A DNA stretch of 64,000 nt, from positions 1 to 64,000 of the forward strand of contig NZ_JAAXYH010000017.1 in NCBI RefSeq assembly GCF_012911865.1. The letters are read 5' to 3'. Below the pieces are notes generated by a model. That model saw nothing but the letters and a program-made list of their open reading frames with translations, was not told the origin of the DNA and did not search any database. The translations under genes and the position numbers were made by a program. Positions 32,952 to 41,625 of this stretch are shown here, one piece after another. Numbering within the stretch: the first letter of the stretch is position 1; each line of letters starts with the position of its first letter. The stretch comes from Shewanella salipaludis (lineage in GTDB: Bacteria > Pseudomonadota > Gammaproteobacteria > Enterobacterales > Shewanellaceae).

Positions 32952-33722
32952 CTAAGCTTGCTTATGGCCGATGAAATGCACATAACGTCCGAGGGAGAGG
33001 TAGGGCTCCTGTTGTGAGTATTGCAGCTCCATCTGCAGCAGCTTCTGCTGGCTGAAATTGTGTGGCTGCTGGTGTTTCAGATAATCGTGTATCACCCTGA
33101 CCCCGGATTGGCACTCCAGGGTGAGCCGCCAGGCGTCAAACCAGGCGCGTACCTGTTGGATATACAGGGGATGGGGCGGCGTCAAACCTACCTTCTTCTT
33201 GACCTTGAAATCCTGCTCGACATAGTCGAAATTGCCCGACACCAGATTGTGGAACCGCATGGCTTCCTTGTTGTAAAACATCAGCGAGAATAAGCCGCCG
33301 GGGGCGAGCAGGGTGAGCAAGTCCGTCAGCGTCTGCCTGGCGTCGCTCAGCCATTCCGCCACCGCATGACAGAGGATGAGATCGAACCGACCATGCTCGG
33401 CCAGGGATAAGGCCTGGATCGGGGCATGGAGCAGACGAATATCCAGTGGCATGGCGGCGGCGTCTATCTGCTGCCTGGCCTGGGCCAGCATGGCCGCCGA
33501 AATATCACAGAGCACCACTTGGTGCCCCAAAGCCGCCAACTTCTGGCTGAAGAAGCCGAAGCCGCCGCCGGCATCGAGTATCCTGAGTTTTCTGTCGCCC
33601 AAGGCGGCGAGTGCGGGTTGCAGATCCCGCCATAGCACGGCGGCGCGTATCTCGCCCTTGGGGGTGCCATAGATGTTTTTCGCAAATTTTTGCGCGAGTT
33701 TGTCGAAGTTCTTGTCTTGCAC
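32952..33722 (-). CDS. cmoM: tRNA 5-carboxymethoxyuridine methyltransferase CmoM
   Basis: CmoM methylates cmo5U34 in certain tRNAs to mcmo5U using SAM. The 256-residue sequence aligns along its whole length with E. coli CmoM/SmtA: QDKNFDKLAQKFAKNIYGT at the start, LDAGGGFGFFSQK for SAM binding, CHAVAEWLSD, LMFYNKEAMRFHN and QEPYLSLGRYVH near the end. It starts with GTG, and the ribosome binding site is weak. Convergent with the TraB/GumN gene, 21 bases apart. Confidence 0.93.
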   Translation of the reverse strand: MQDKNFDKLAQKFAKNIYGTPKGEIRAAVLWRDLQPALAALGDRKLRILDAGGGFGFFSQKLAALGHQVVLCDISAAMLAQARQQIDAAAMPLDIRLLHAPIQALSLAEHGRFDLILCHAVAEWLSDARQTLTDLLTLLAPGGLFSLMFYNKEAMRFHNLVSGNFDYVEQDFKVKKKVGLTPPHPLYIQQVRAWFDAWRLTLECQSGVRVIHDYLKHQQPHNFSQQKLLQMELQYSQQEPYLSLGRYVHFIGHKQA

Positions 33723-34099
33723 TGTGCTGTTACCGGAGTGAGTGAGCCGCTAGTGTGCCACAGCGAAGCGTTTTGCGCATCCGGCGCGCACAGTCGCTGG
33801 AGTTTGCTTCTAACTCACTGTTTCAAAAGGGTTTGGTCTTTGGCGCTAAGTTAAGGATACACAGCCCAGTCGGGTCTGAGTTATACTGGCGCCCGTTTAT
33901 ACAGGATCGAGCAGCATTGGAATGCCTTCCTGGATACAGTGTCTGACGCTAATAGGTGTTGGTTTATATTGAATATTTCTGTGCCAGGCCCAGGTCTGGG
34001 CTAATGTTATTCATGGTTGAAATCAGTGCCGCCGGTCAGTTTAAGTTAATTAGAAGGTATATCGACTTGAAGAACGAGTATTGTGTTGAATTGAAGGCG

Positions 34100-34930
34100 A
34101 TGCCCTCGCTATTTTCTCTTTATCGCAAGATTTTTTTTGGCCGCAAGCCAGGCTGGGACCAGCAAGCCTTACCCCAAATTCAGGTCAGTGCCCGGGACGT
34201 ACGCCTATCCGTGGCTAAGGTAAGCCAGTATGCCGACGTCTGTAATTTCAGCTTCGATGGCCGGACATTGCCGCCGACCTATCTCTATGTGATGGCGTTT
34301 CGCCTGCATGCGCAGATCTTTACCCATGAAGCCATTACCTTTCCGCTGCTGGGCATGCTGCACCTGAAAAACAGCATAAGTGTGCTGCGACCGCTCAGGG
34401 TCGATGAAGTCTTCGAACTCGAATGCAGCCTCACCGGCAGCACAATGACGGATTCCGGCCTGGAATTTGAGCTGGTGTCCAAGGCCTTGGTCGACGGTGA
34501 GCTGGTATGGCATTCCCTGTCGACCTATCTGTATCGCATCGACAGCGGTCGTCGGGCACGGCCGCCCAAGGCGAGCGACATGGCCTGGGATAATCCCCAA
34601 AATTGGTGTCTGAGTGAAGACTTGGGCCGCCGTTATGCCAAGGCTTCGGGCGACTATAACCTGATCCATCTGCATCCTGTGTTGTCGAAACGTTTTGGTT
34701 TCGATCGCGTTCTGGCCCATGGCATGTGGTCCAAGGGACGTTGCGTCGCCGAGTTGATGCCACAGATAGGCGAGCGCCCCTTCACCATAGATGTAGTGTT
34801 CAAGCTGCCGCTGTTCATGCCGGGTGAAGTGACCTTCGCCAGTGAAACCCAGGCGGATCACCTCAGGTTCGAACTCAGGGATCAGAAAGGCCGGCGCCCG
34901 CATCTGAGCGGTGAGCTGACCCTGATGTGA
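34100..34930 (+). CDS. MaoC-like acyl dehydratase
   Basis: The 276-residue protein has a C-terminal MaoC hot-dog domain (about 165-270) with the catalytic hydratase motif as YAKASGDYNLIHLHP and GFDRVLAHGMWSKG. A degenerate N-terminal hot-dog half covers about 25-150, as in two-domain R-specific enoyl-CoA hydratases. It probably acts on acyl-CoA or acyl-ACP. The start is placed at MPSLFSLYRKI; longer frames extend to 33956 without a good ribosome binding site. A TATACT-type promoter element lies upstream near 33881-33886. Followed by a strong terminator. Confidence 0.82.
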   Translation: MPSLFSLYRKIFFGRKPGWDQQALPQIQVSARDVRLSVAKVSQYADVCNFSFDGRTLPPTYLYVMAFRLHAQIFTHEAITFPLLGMLHLKNSISVLRPLRVDEVFELECSLTGSTMTDSGLEFELVSKALVDGELVWHSLSTYLYRIDSGRRARPPKASDMAWDNPQNWCLSEDLGRRYAKASGDYNLIHLHPVLSKRFGFDRVLAHGMWSKGRCVAELMPQIGERPFTIDVVFKLPLFMPGEVTFASETQADHLRFELRDQKGRRPHLSGELTLM

Positions 34931-34957
34931 CCCGGAACAGGCTGAGGCTAATAAGCG

Positions 34958-34985
34958 AAAGGCGCCCATGGGGCGCCTTTTTTGT
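34958..34985 (+). terminator. Terminator of the MaoC-like gene
   Basis: AAAGGCGCCC and GGGCGCCTTT pair around a three-base loop and are followed by TTTTTTG. Confidence 0.88.
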
Positions 34986-35066
34986 TGCCGGGGATAATCT
35001 TCCTGGCCGGTCATCGAGCCTGTCCATGACTCAGCAGGAATCAGCAGGACTCAGCATGACTAAGCA

Positions 35067-35954
35067 CTAAGGCACGCTATGGCCGGTCGAAGCCTGCCAG
35101 ATGCTGAACCACTGTTGACGATCCAACTCTATCCTGGTCGATGCCACCGCGGCGCCTATCCTGGCCATATTGCCCGAGCCTATGATGGGCACAGGCCGGC
35201 TCGGCAGCATACGCACCCAGGCGTAGATCACCTGACTCATGTCCTGGGCCCCGACCTCGGCTGTTATCCGGGCCAGTGTCTGACGCAGCCGCTGTGACTG
35301 CTCATCCGTGCCGGTAAAAATGTTGCCGCCGCCCAGGCTCGACCAGGCCATGGGGGAAATTCTCTGTTGTTGACAGAGATCCAGGCTACCGTCATGCAGG
35401 CTGGTGAGTCGTTGCGGGGAGATCTCCAGCTGGTTGGTGACCAGAGGCGTGCTCAAGCGGGACTGCAGTAACTGGAACTGCGCCGGGCCGAAGTTGGAGA
35501 CGCCGAAATGCAGCACCTTACCCGTTTGCCTGAGCCGGTCGAAGGCCAGTGCCACCTCGTCGGCGTCCATCAGGGGATCCGGCCTGTGGATCAACAACAG
35601 ATCCAGATAGTCGGTGCCCAGGCGGGTTAACGACTGCTCGACACTCTCTATGATATGCCGGGCGCTGGTGTCGTAATGGTTGATGTAGCGTTCCGGGTGA
35701 CAGTCGAATGCTGGCTTGATGCCGCACTTGCTGATGAGCTGCATGCGTTGGCGCAATGCCGGCGCCAGCGCCAGGGCTTCTCCAAACTGGGCCTCGCACT
35801 GGTACTGACCATAGATGTCGGCATGATCCATGCTGGTCACGCCCAGATCCAGGTAGTGCTGAACTAGGCTCAACCGCTGCTGCGGGCTCATGTTCCAGTC
35901 TGTCATACGCCAGAAACCGGCAACGAAATCGGATAATTGGAAAGCGGATGTCAT
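35067..35954 (-). CDS. Aldo-keto reductase (YdhF-like)
   Basis: The 295-residue NADPH-dependent oxidoreductase has the AKR catalytic tetrad in DHADIYGQ (Asp, Tyr), LISKCG (Lys) and LLLIHRPDPL (His). It also has the cofactor-binding C-terminal IGSGNMARI. The N-terminal GFWRMTDW pattern is that of the YdhF subgroup. Substrate unknown. GGAG precedes the ATG. Stand-alone. Confidence 0.9.
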   Translation of the reverse strand: MTSAFQLSDFVAGFWRMTDWNMSPQQRLSLVQHYLDLGVTSMDHADIYGQYQCEAQFGEALALAPALRQRMQLISKCGIKPAFDCHPERYINHYDTSARHIIESVEQSLTRLGTDYLDLLLIHRPDPLMDADEVALAFDRLRQTGKVLHFGVSNFGPAQFQLLQSRLSTPLVTNQLEISPQRLTSLHDGSLDLCQQQRISPMAWSSLGGGNIFTGTDEQSQRLRQTLARITAEVGAQDMSQVIYAWVRMLPSRPVPIIGSGNMARIGAAVASTRIELDRQQWFSIWQASTGHSVP

Positions 35955-36067
35955 AGGTTACTCCATAACTTGAGTCTGGGATGGGCTTTGCAGGCTAGTC
36001 TCATATTTTAGTTCAGTTAGCCGCCGGTGCATCGGGCGCCCATGGACGCCCCAGGTACAGGAAGCGG

Positions 36068-37675
36068 CTACTTGCTGCGATACACATGCACGTCCCGTTG
36101 TGGGAAGGGGATGCTGATGCCTTCGGCGTCGAAGCGCAGCTTCACTTCCCGGGTAATGTCCCAGTAGACGTCCCAGTAATGGTCGGGTTTCACCCAGGGA
36201 CGGACGACGAAGTCGACCGATGACTCGCCCAGCAGGTGCAGCTTGACGGTCGGCGCCGGGGTGGCCAGCACCTTGGGGTGCGCCTCTACTATGGCCTTCA
36301 GCAGGGTCTCGGCCTGTTCTATGCTGTCGCTGTAACTGATGCCGAAGCTCATATCCACTCGCCTGTGGTGCTCGACCGTGATGTTATTTATGGTATCGCC
36401 CCAGATCTTGTTGTTGGGAATGATGAGTCTCTGGTTATCCAGGGTCTTGATGGTGGTCGACACCAGGTTCATGTGGCTGACCCTGCCGGTCACTCCGGCG
36501 GCGCTGATCAGATCGCCGACATCATAGGGGCGGTAGATGAGGATCATCATGCCGGAGGCGAAATTCGATAGGGTATCCTGCAGGGCGAAGCCTATGATGA
36601 CACCCGCGATACCGAAGCCCGCCAGCAGTGGCCCCAGTTCGAAACCCAATTGGGACAGGGCGATCAACAGGCCCATGGCAAAAATGACTTTACCCGACAG
36701 TGAGGTGAAAAACTCCTGCAGCAAGCGGCTGAACTTCAGGCTGGAGTTGCTGACGGCTCGCCTGACTAAGCGTTTGGTCATATTGCCGAGCAGCGCCGCC
36801 AGTAGCAGTATGACGAGAAATACCAGGAATTTAAAGATGAGCCCGGGGCCCTTGTCCATGGCCTGGGTTTCGGCCGCCGTCAGCCATTGCTCGACCAGGC
36901 TGGAAGCCACATTCAGGGTGAGCACATTATGGGTGATGTCACCCGAGGCAGCGAACAGCGCCTGTTTCCAGGCCGAGGTCTCTTCACCCAGGGCGTCGAG
37001 CAGCTCTATGCTCAGGCTCAGGCTCTGGCTATTCTGGGCCAGGCGCTCTTTCAGCTCTGTGACCTGGGCCGTCAGTTCCGGAGTGACATCCTTGCCGGCG
37101 GCGGTGACCTCGTCTATGGCGGCTTTCAAGCGTACTTGAGTGTAACTGAGCAGGCTGTCGAGGCCATCGGCCCGCGCCAGCAGCGTTTGGGTCAGGGCTT
37201 GCTTCTGCTGGCCCATGTCGAGCCCCAGGTTTTCGGCCCAGCCCAGGGTTTCGAGCCTGAGCTTGAGGAGTTTGTCCTTGGCGGTTTCCCGTCTGGCGAT
37301 TTGCAGCGCCATCTTGCTATCCTTGCCGGTGCCCAGCTCCTGGGTCATGGCGGCTATGTCTTGGTCCAGATAACGGCCGAGTCTGTCCGTGTAGACCAGC
37401 TGTTGCCTGATCAGTGGCAGCAGGGCTTGGGTATCCGGGCTGTCGGCCTCCAGCAGGGAGAGGATCTGTGTCCGCAACAACGTCAGCTTGGTATTGACTC
37501 GGTATTCGGTGATCGCCTTGAGCTCGCCCTTCGCCCTGGGCAAGGTCTGGAGCTCCTTGTCTATGGCTTGTTGCAGCCGGGCTATGCGCTCGGCGACGTC
37601 CTGGGAAATAGCGGCGGCGCTCAGGCTGAGGCAGAGCAGCACCAGGGTCAATCCCTGCCGGGTCAGACGTTTCAT
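36068..37675 (-). CDS. MscS-family mechanosensitive channel
   Basis: The 535-residue protein has a signal peptide (about 1-22) and a long periplasmic helical, coiled-coil-rich domain (about 25-265). Three membrane helices lie at about 275-300, 325-350 and 355-385. The pore-lining helix and MscS beta domain follow: GFALQDTLSNFASGMMILIY, RPYDVGDLI, NLVSTTIKTLDNQ and IPNNKIWGDTI. It opens under membrane tension to release solutes. Its extended periplasmic part places it with the larger MscS relatives. AAGGA precedes the ATG. Confidence 0.92.
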   Translation of the reverse strand: MKRLTRQGLTLVLLCLSLSAAAISQDVAERIARLQQAIDKELQTLPRAKGELKAITEYRVNTKLTLLRTQILSLLEADSPDTQALLPLIRQQLVYTDRLGRYLDQDIAAMTQELGTGKDSKMALQIARRETAKDKLLKLRLETLGWAENLGLDMGQQKQALTQTLLARADGLDSLLSYTQVRLKAAIDEVTAAGKDVTPELTAQVTELKERLAQNSQSLSLSIELLDALGEETSAWKQALFAASGDITHNVLTLNVASSLVEQWLTAAETQAMDKGPGLIFKFLVFLVILLLAALLGNMTKRLVRRAVSNSSLKFSRLLQEFFTSLSGKVIFAMGLLIALSQLGFELGPLLAGFGIAGVIIGFALQDTLSNFASGMMILIYRPYDVGDLISAAGVTGRVSHMNLVSTTIKTLDNQRLIIPNNKIWGDTINNITVEHHRRVDMSFGISYSDSIEQAETLLKAIVEAHPKVLATPAPTVKLHLLGESSVDFVVRPWVKPDHYWDVYWDITREVKLRFDAEGISIPFPQRDVHVYRSK

Positions 37676-37831
37676 GGGTATTATCCTTGAGGCGATAAAT
37701 TTTCTAGGATATTACCAGCTTATTGCCCTGGGTGAATGGCCAATTGCCTCCCGCAGCGCCCGGATGCAGCTAAAGTCCCCGCCAGGGGGGATTTCTGTTA
37801 GACTTGGCGCTCATTTCATGGGGAAAGTTGT

Positions 37832-38161
37832 ATGCTGTGTCCACATTGCAGTAAATCCATCGGCGTCGCCGCGATCACTGAGCAGCGAGGCAAGGGCTTG
37901 GGAGCCCAGTTCCAGTGTCCTCATTGTACAGCCTGGTTGGGCCGCAGTCCCTGGCTGCAGCGTTTGAAAATGCTGGGTTTTTACACCGCACTGGCGTGTG
38001 GCATCTACGCCTATTGGTACCAAGAGGCGCGCCATGCCATGATCCCCGCCGCCATCTTCGCGCTCATCTTACTCCTGGTATGCCATCTGATGGATCATCT
38101 GCACACGGTCGAGGCCCCCATCAAGGACGAAGCGCCCGATCCCGGCCCCAAGTATCGCTAG
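37832..38161 (+). CDS. Zinc-ribbon membrane protein, unknown
   Basis: This 109-residue protein starts with a CPHC...CPHC zinc ribbon (Cys at about 3, 6, 29, 32) and then has two hydrophobic helices (about 48-63 and 68-88) and a short polar tail. GGGGAAAG precedes the ATG. The ribbon probably binds structural zinc. It stands before the metal-uptake genes on the same strand, but a ~150-base gap separates them, so membership in that operon is uncertain. Confidence 0.7.
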   Translation: MLCPHCSKSIGVAAITEQRGKGLGAQFQCPHCTAWLGRSPWLQRLKMLGFYTALACGIYAYWYQEARHAMIPAAIFALILLLVCHLMDHLHTVEAPIKDEAPDPGPKYR

Positions 38162-38314
38162 CCAGGGCCGACATCCTGAGCCGGCGCCGAGCCCTGAGCG
38201 CGGCGCATAAACATCTTGTAACCTTTTGCCTGGGCATTTGTGTGTTGCAACTCCATGTTGTACTGGCTTAAACTCGGACCGACTTTATTCTGTGGTTTAT
38301 TTGGGGTAGCGATA

Positions 38315-38614
38315 GTGAGACTTAAGAGTCACATCAGACGTGCGATTGCAATATGGCTCAGCGCCATATTGGTGTTGCTGTCTCTTGCGGCCTCGGCTCA
38401 CAGCGTTACCCACCTGGACGATGGCGCTACCAGCCATTGTACCTTGTGCTTCCATCAGCATCAGCTCAACAAGATGCTCCCGCTGCAACCCCTCTATCTC
38501 AAGTTGGATGGGCAACAATTCGAGCGCTTGAGCTTCAGCCTGCCCAGTTATGTCAGCCAACATAGCAGTTTCTATCACAGCCGTGCCCCTCCGTCTTCGT
38601 CTGAATATCGCTAA
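38315..38614 (+). CDS. Small Cys/His-rich exported protein of the metal locus
   Basis: The ~99-residue product starts at a GTG with GGGG upstream (a longer frame from 38240 has no ribosome binding site). It has an N-terminal hydrophobic segment that could be a signal peptide (about 8-26). A metal-ligand-rich stretch follows, HSVTHLDDGATSHCTLCFHQ, with HQHQ at its end. Its position directly before a barrel and solute-binding protein suggests a periplasmic metal chaperone, as in DUF2946-like small proteins near metal transporters; this is inference. Confidence 0.6.
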   Translation: MRLKSHIRRAIAIWLSAILVLLSLAASAHSVTHLDDGATSHCTLCFHQHQLNKMLPLQPLYLKLDGQQFERLSFSLPSYVSQHSSFYHSRAPPSSSEYR

Positions 38615-38684
38615 CCCAATTCATTGATTAATTTTTCTCGCCGGCCATGGCCTGCGAGACATGGCTGTATTTTTTGGAGACAAG

Positions 38685-39863
38685 ATGAAGATTCAACACC
38701 CTATTTCCAATCCGGGGGCTGCCTTGCTGGCGCTCGGTTGCACCCTGGCGTCCGCGAATGCTTTGGCCCTGGACCCGACACTGACGAATCCGGCGATCAG
38801 CGCCGTGGTGGATGGCTACTATCAGAGCAGCGACCGTCCCATGTCCGAGCGGACGGAAGGTTTCGGTCTGGGCGAGACTGAGCTGGCACTCAGTGCCAAC
38901 ATAGATGATATGTTTTACGGTAAAGTCACCGCAGTGCTGGAGTCCAGCGATGGCGAGAGCGAAATCAACCTGGAGGAAGCCTTCATCCAGACCCTGGCCA
39001 TGCCGGCCGGGCTGTCGCTGCGCGCCGGGCGCTTCATGTCAGACATAGGCTATTTGAACAACCAGCATCTGCATACGGATGCCTTTACCGATCGCCCCGT
39101 GGCCTATCGTGCCCTGCTCGGCGGCCATTACTTCGATGATGGGGTCCGGCTGGATTACCTGGCACCGACGGATATCTATTGGAGCCTGGGGGCCGAAGCC
39201 TTCAAGGGCGATAGCATGCATGCCGAGGATGAGACGGGTAGCCGTGAGTTCAGCAATTTGGGGGTGTTTACCGCCTACAGCAAGTTCGGTGGTGATATCG
39301 GCGATGCCGGCTCCTGGATGGCTGGACTGAGCTATTTGCGCAACCAAAATGGTCGCTTCATGCCCCATGAGGAGGAGGCTGGCGCCGAAGAAGCCGGGCA
39401 TGGCCACAGCGCCAGCTACACGGGTGAAAACACCTATGCTGCCGACTTCGTCTATAAGTGGGCGCCCCAGGGCAACTACAAGTACCGGCATCTAACCCTC
39501 AGCGGCGAATATTTCCGGGTCACAGGCCTGCTGTCCGATGAGGCGCCGGCCGCCGGCGCCAAGCGCCGGCAAGACTATCATCAAGCCTGGTACCTGAGTG
39601 GTGTCTATCAGATGTCCCCCAACTGGAGCGCAGGCTTACGCTATGGTGAGCTCGATGCCCAGGCGCTGGAAGCCGATGAGATGCAGTCGCAGAAGTTGCG
39701 GGAGACGGAACTGAGCCTGGGTTGGCATCAAAGCCATTTCTCCACGGTACGGCTGCAATATACCCACCAGCAAGGAGCCAACTTCGACGGGATAACCGAT
39801 GACAACATCTTAACTCTGCAATATGTTATGTCTCTGGGGGCTCACGGTGCGCATCAATTCTAA
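38685..39863 (+). CDS. Outer membrane beta-barrel of the metal-uptake locus
   Basis: The 392-residue protein has a signal peptide (about 1-27, NALA) and a porin-like barrel of alternating strands (GLGETELALSANIDDMFYG, SLRAGRFMSDIGYLNNQH) ending in phenylalanine. Near residue 225-245 is an acidic, His-rich loop (MPHEEEAGAEEAGHGHSA) likely exposed at the surface and suited to bind zinc. GGAG precedes the ATG. Its 3' end overlaps the solute-binding gene by 17 bases, indicating one operon. It may pass Zn2+ or Mn2+ across the outer membrane. Confidence 0.78.
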   Translation: MKIQHPISNPGAALLALGCTLASANALALDPTLTNPAISAVVDGYYQSSDRPMSERTEGFGLGETELALSANIDDMFYGKVTAVLESSDGESEINLEEAFIQTLAMPAGLSLRAGRFMSDIGYLNNQHLHTDAFTDRPVAYRALLGGHYFDDGVRLDYLAPTDIYWSLGAEAFKGDSMHAEDETGSREFSNLGVFTAYSKFGGDIGDAGSWMAGLSYLRNQNGRFMPHEEEAGAEEAGHGHSASYTGENTYAADFVYKWAPQGNYKYRHLTLSGEYFRVTGLLSDEAPAAGAKRRQDYHQAWYLSGVYQMSPNWSAGLRYGELDAQALEADEMQSQKLRETELSLGWHQSHFSTVRLQYTHQQGANFDGITDDNILTLQYVMSLGAHGAHQF

Positions 39864-40755
39864 GTTAGCTAAATTTGCCGCAGTCGGTTTGACGCTGGCC
39901 TATACGGGTTTGGCCCATGCCGAGCTGAATGTGTTTGCCTGCGAGCCTGAATATGCGGCGCTGACCAAGGCGCTGGCACCGGGGGCGAGCGTGTATGCGG
40001 CGACCACCGCCATGCAGGACCCGCATCAGGTGCAGGCGCGGCCCAGCCTCATCGCCAAGATGCGCCGGGCGGATCTCGTGGTCTGTGCCGGTGCTGAGCT
40101 GGAGGTGGGCTGGTTGCCCATGCTGCAGATGAAGTCCGCCAACGCCAAGGTGCGCTCGACCGAGGAGGGGCTATTCTTCGCCGCCGATCAGGTCGATCCC
40201 CTGGACAAGCTGGCGCAAGTCGATCGCAGCATGGGAGACGTGCACGCCCAGGGGAATCCGCACCTGCATTTCGATCCACAGCGCCTGCTCAAGATAGCCC
40301 AGGCCCTGAGTGCCAAGATGACGGCCTTGGATCCGGATGGCGCCGCCGGTTATCAAGCCGCGCTGGCGGATTTCAGCCAGCGCTGGCTGGCGGCCGTGCC
40401 CGTTTGGCAGGCTAAGGCGGCCGGTCTAACAGGCAAGAAGGTGATCGCCTACCACACCAGTTTCAGATACCTGTTCAACTGGTTGGGCATGGAGCAGGTG
40501 GCGGATCTCGAGCCTAAGCCAGGACTGCCACCCACAAGTGGCCATCTGGCTTCCCTGCTGAAACGCGCCGGCGAGGGCGACGTGCTGGCCATAATCGTCG
40601 CTTCCTATCAGGATAGACGCGGCGCCGACTGGCTCGGGGAGCGGGCGCATCTGCCTGTGGTGATGCTGCCCATGTCTGTCGGAGGCAATGACCAGAGCCG
40701 GGATCTCTTCGGTCTCTACGACAGTGTGCTGGCACTGCTTAACGGGGTGAAATAG
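39847..40755 (+). CDS. ZnuA-like metal ABC solute-binding protein
   Basis: The 302-residue periplasmic protein has a signal peptide (ending GLAHA) and the cluster-9 metal-binding fold. Likely ligands are the histidines in MQDPHQVQARPS, GNPHLHFDPQ and VIAYHTSFRYLF and the acidic residue in SYQDRRGADWLGE. These match the three-His-plus-acid set of ZnuA-type proteins. The start is GTG at 39847 preceded by GGGGG and overlaps the barrel gene, showing translational coupling. The permease follows after four bases. Zn2+ is more likely than Mn2+ from the barrel's His-rich loop. Confidence 0.88.
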   Translation: MRINSKLAKFAAVGLTLAYTGLAHAELNVFACEPEYAALTKALAPGASVYAATTAMQDPHQVQARPSLIAKMRRADLVVCAGAELEVGWLPMLQMKSANAKVRSTEEGLFFAADQVDPLDKLAQVDRSMGDVHAQGNPHLHFDPQRLLKIAQALSAKMTALDPDGAAGYQAALADFSQRWLAAVPVWQAKAAGLTGKKVIAYHTSFRYLFNWLGMEQVADLEPKPGLPPTSGHLASLLKRAGEGDVLAIIVASYQDRRGADWLGERAHLPVVMLPMSVGGNDQSRDLFGLYDSVLALLNGVK

Positions 40756-40759
40756 ACCT

Positions 40760-41548
40760 ATGTTGGATCTGGAACTCATGTCAATCCTGCTGCCGGCATT
40801 GGCGGCAGGCGTCTTGGTGCTGTCGACCCATGTGGTGCTCGGGCGTCAGGTGCTCAAGCGAGGGATCATCTTCATCGATCTCGCCATAGCCCAAGTGGCT
40901 GCCCTGGGGGCGATCGTCGCCCACCTGGATCACAACATAGAGGCGCTGCCTTTCTCCCATGTGTGGATGCCGGCGCTATTCGCCCTGGCGGGCGCCGGCT
41001 TCATCGCCTGGCTGTCCAAACGCATGGCGGGCGAGCTGGAGGCCATCATAGGCTGTTTCTATGTGTTGGCGGCGGTGGCGGCCATGCTGCTGTTGTCCAA
41101 CGATCCCCATGGGGCCGAGCTGCTCAAGCAGTTGATGTCAGGCCAGATCCTCTGGGTCGGTTGGTCCCAGTTGCTGCTGCCTGCGCTGGTCTATTCCGGG
41201 GTCTTGGCGCTGATCTGCTGGCGTCCCCGCATCCTCGACGGCGCCGGCTTTTATCTCCTGTTCGCCCTGGTGATCACCTTGTCGGTCGAGCTGGTGGGGG
41301 TCTATTTGGTATTCAGCACCCTGATCTTGCCGGCGCTGGCGCTCAACAAGTACCGTGGCAGCTTTTCCTGGGTGCTGGCCTATGGCGTCGGCCTGAGCGG
41401 TTACCTGATTGGCCTGCTGCTGTCGGCCAGTTTCGACTTGCCCAGTGGTGCGGCGATAGTGGCGGCCCTGGCGGTCAGCGCCCTGCTGTTCCGCCTGGGA
41501 CTGGCGAAGGCGGCGCCCGTTGGTGTCTCTCAGACTTCGGTAAGCTAA
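40760..41548 (+). CDS. ZnuB-like metal ABC transporter permease
   Basis: The 262-residue inner membrane protein has about eight hydrophobic helices and ABC-3 permease features (LKRGIIFIDLAIAQVAALG, the coupling segment near EAIIGCFYVLAAVA, VYLVFSTLILPALAL). It forms the channel with the upstream solute-binding protein. No ATPase gene is adjacent: a terminator begins 18 bases after the stop. The ATPase must therefore come from another locus. Confidence 0.88.
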   Translation: MLDLELMSILLPALAAGVLVLSTHVVLGRQVLKRGIIFIDLAIAQVAALGAIVAHLDHNIEALPFSHVWMPALFALAGAGFIAWLSKRMAGELEAIIGCFYVLAAVAAMLLLSNDPHGAELLKQLMSGQILWVGWSQLLLPALVYSGVLALICWRPRILDGAGFYLLFALVITLSVELVGVYLVFSTLILPALALNKYRGSFSWVLAYGVGLSGYLIGLLLSASFDLPSGAAIVAALAVSALLFRLGLAKAAPVGVSQTSVS

Positions 41549-41566
41549 GATTTGCTATCCTCTATG

Positions 41567-41600
41567 AAGGAGGGCATCCATCCGGGTGCCCTCCTTTTTT
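41567..41600 (+). terminator. Terminator of the metal-uptake operon
   Basis: AAGGAGGGCA and TGCCCTCCTT pair around a loop of about nine bases, followed by a T-run. It ends the operon before the repeat array. Confidence 0.88.
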
Positions 41601-41625
41601 ATGCCCGTTGCCCGATAACCTGCGA

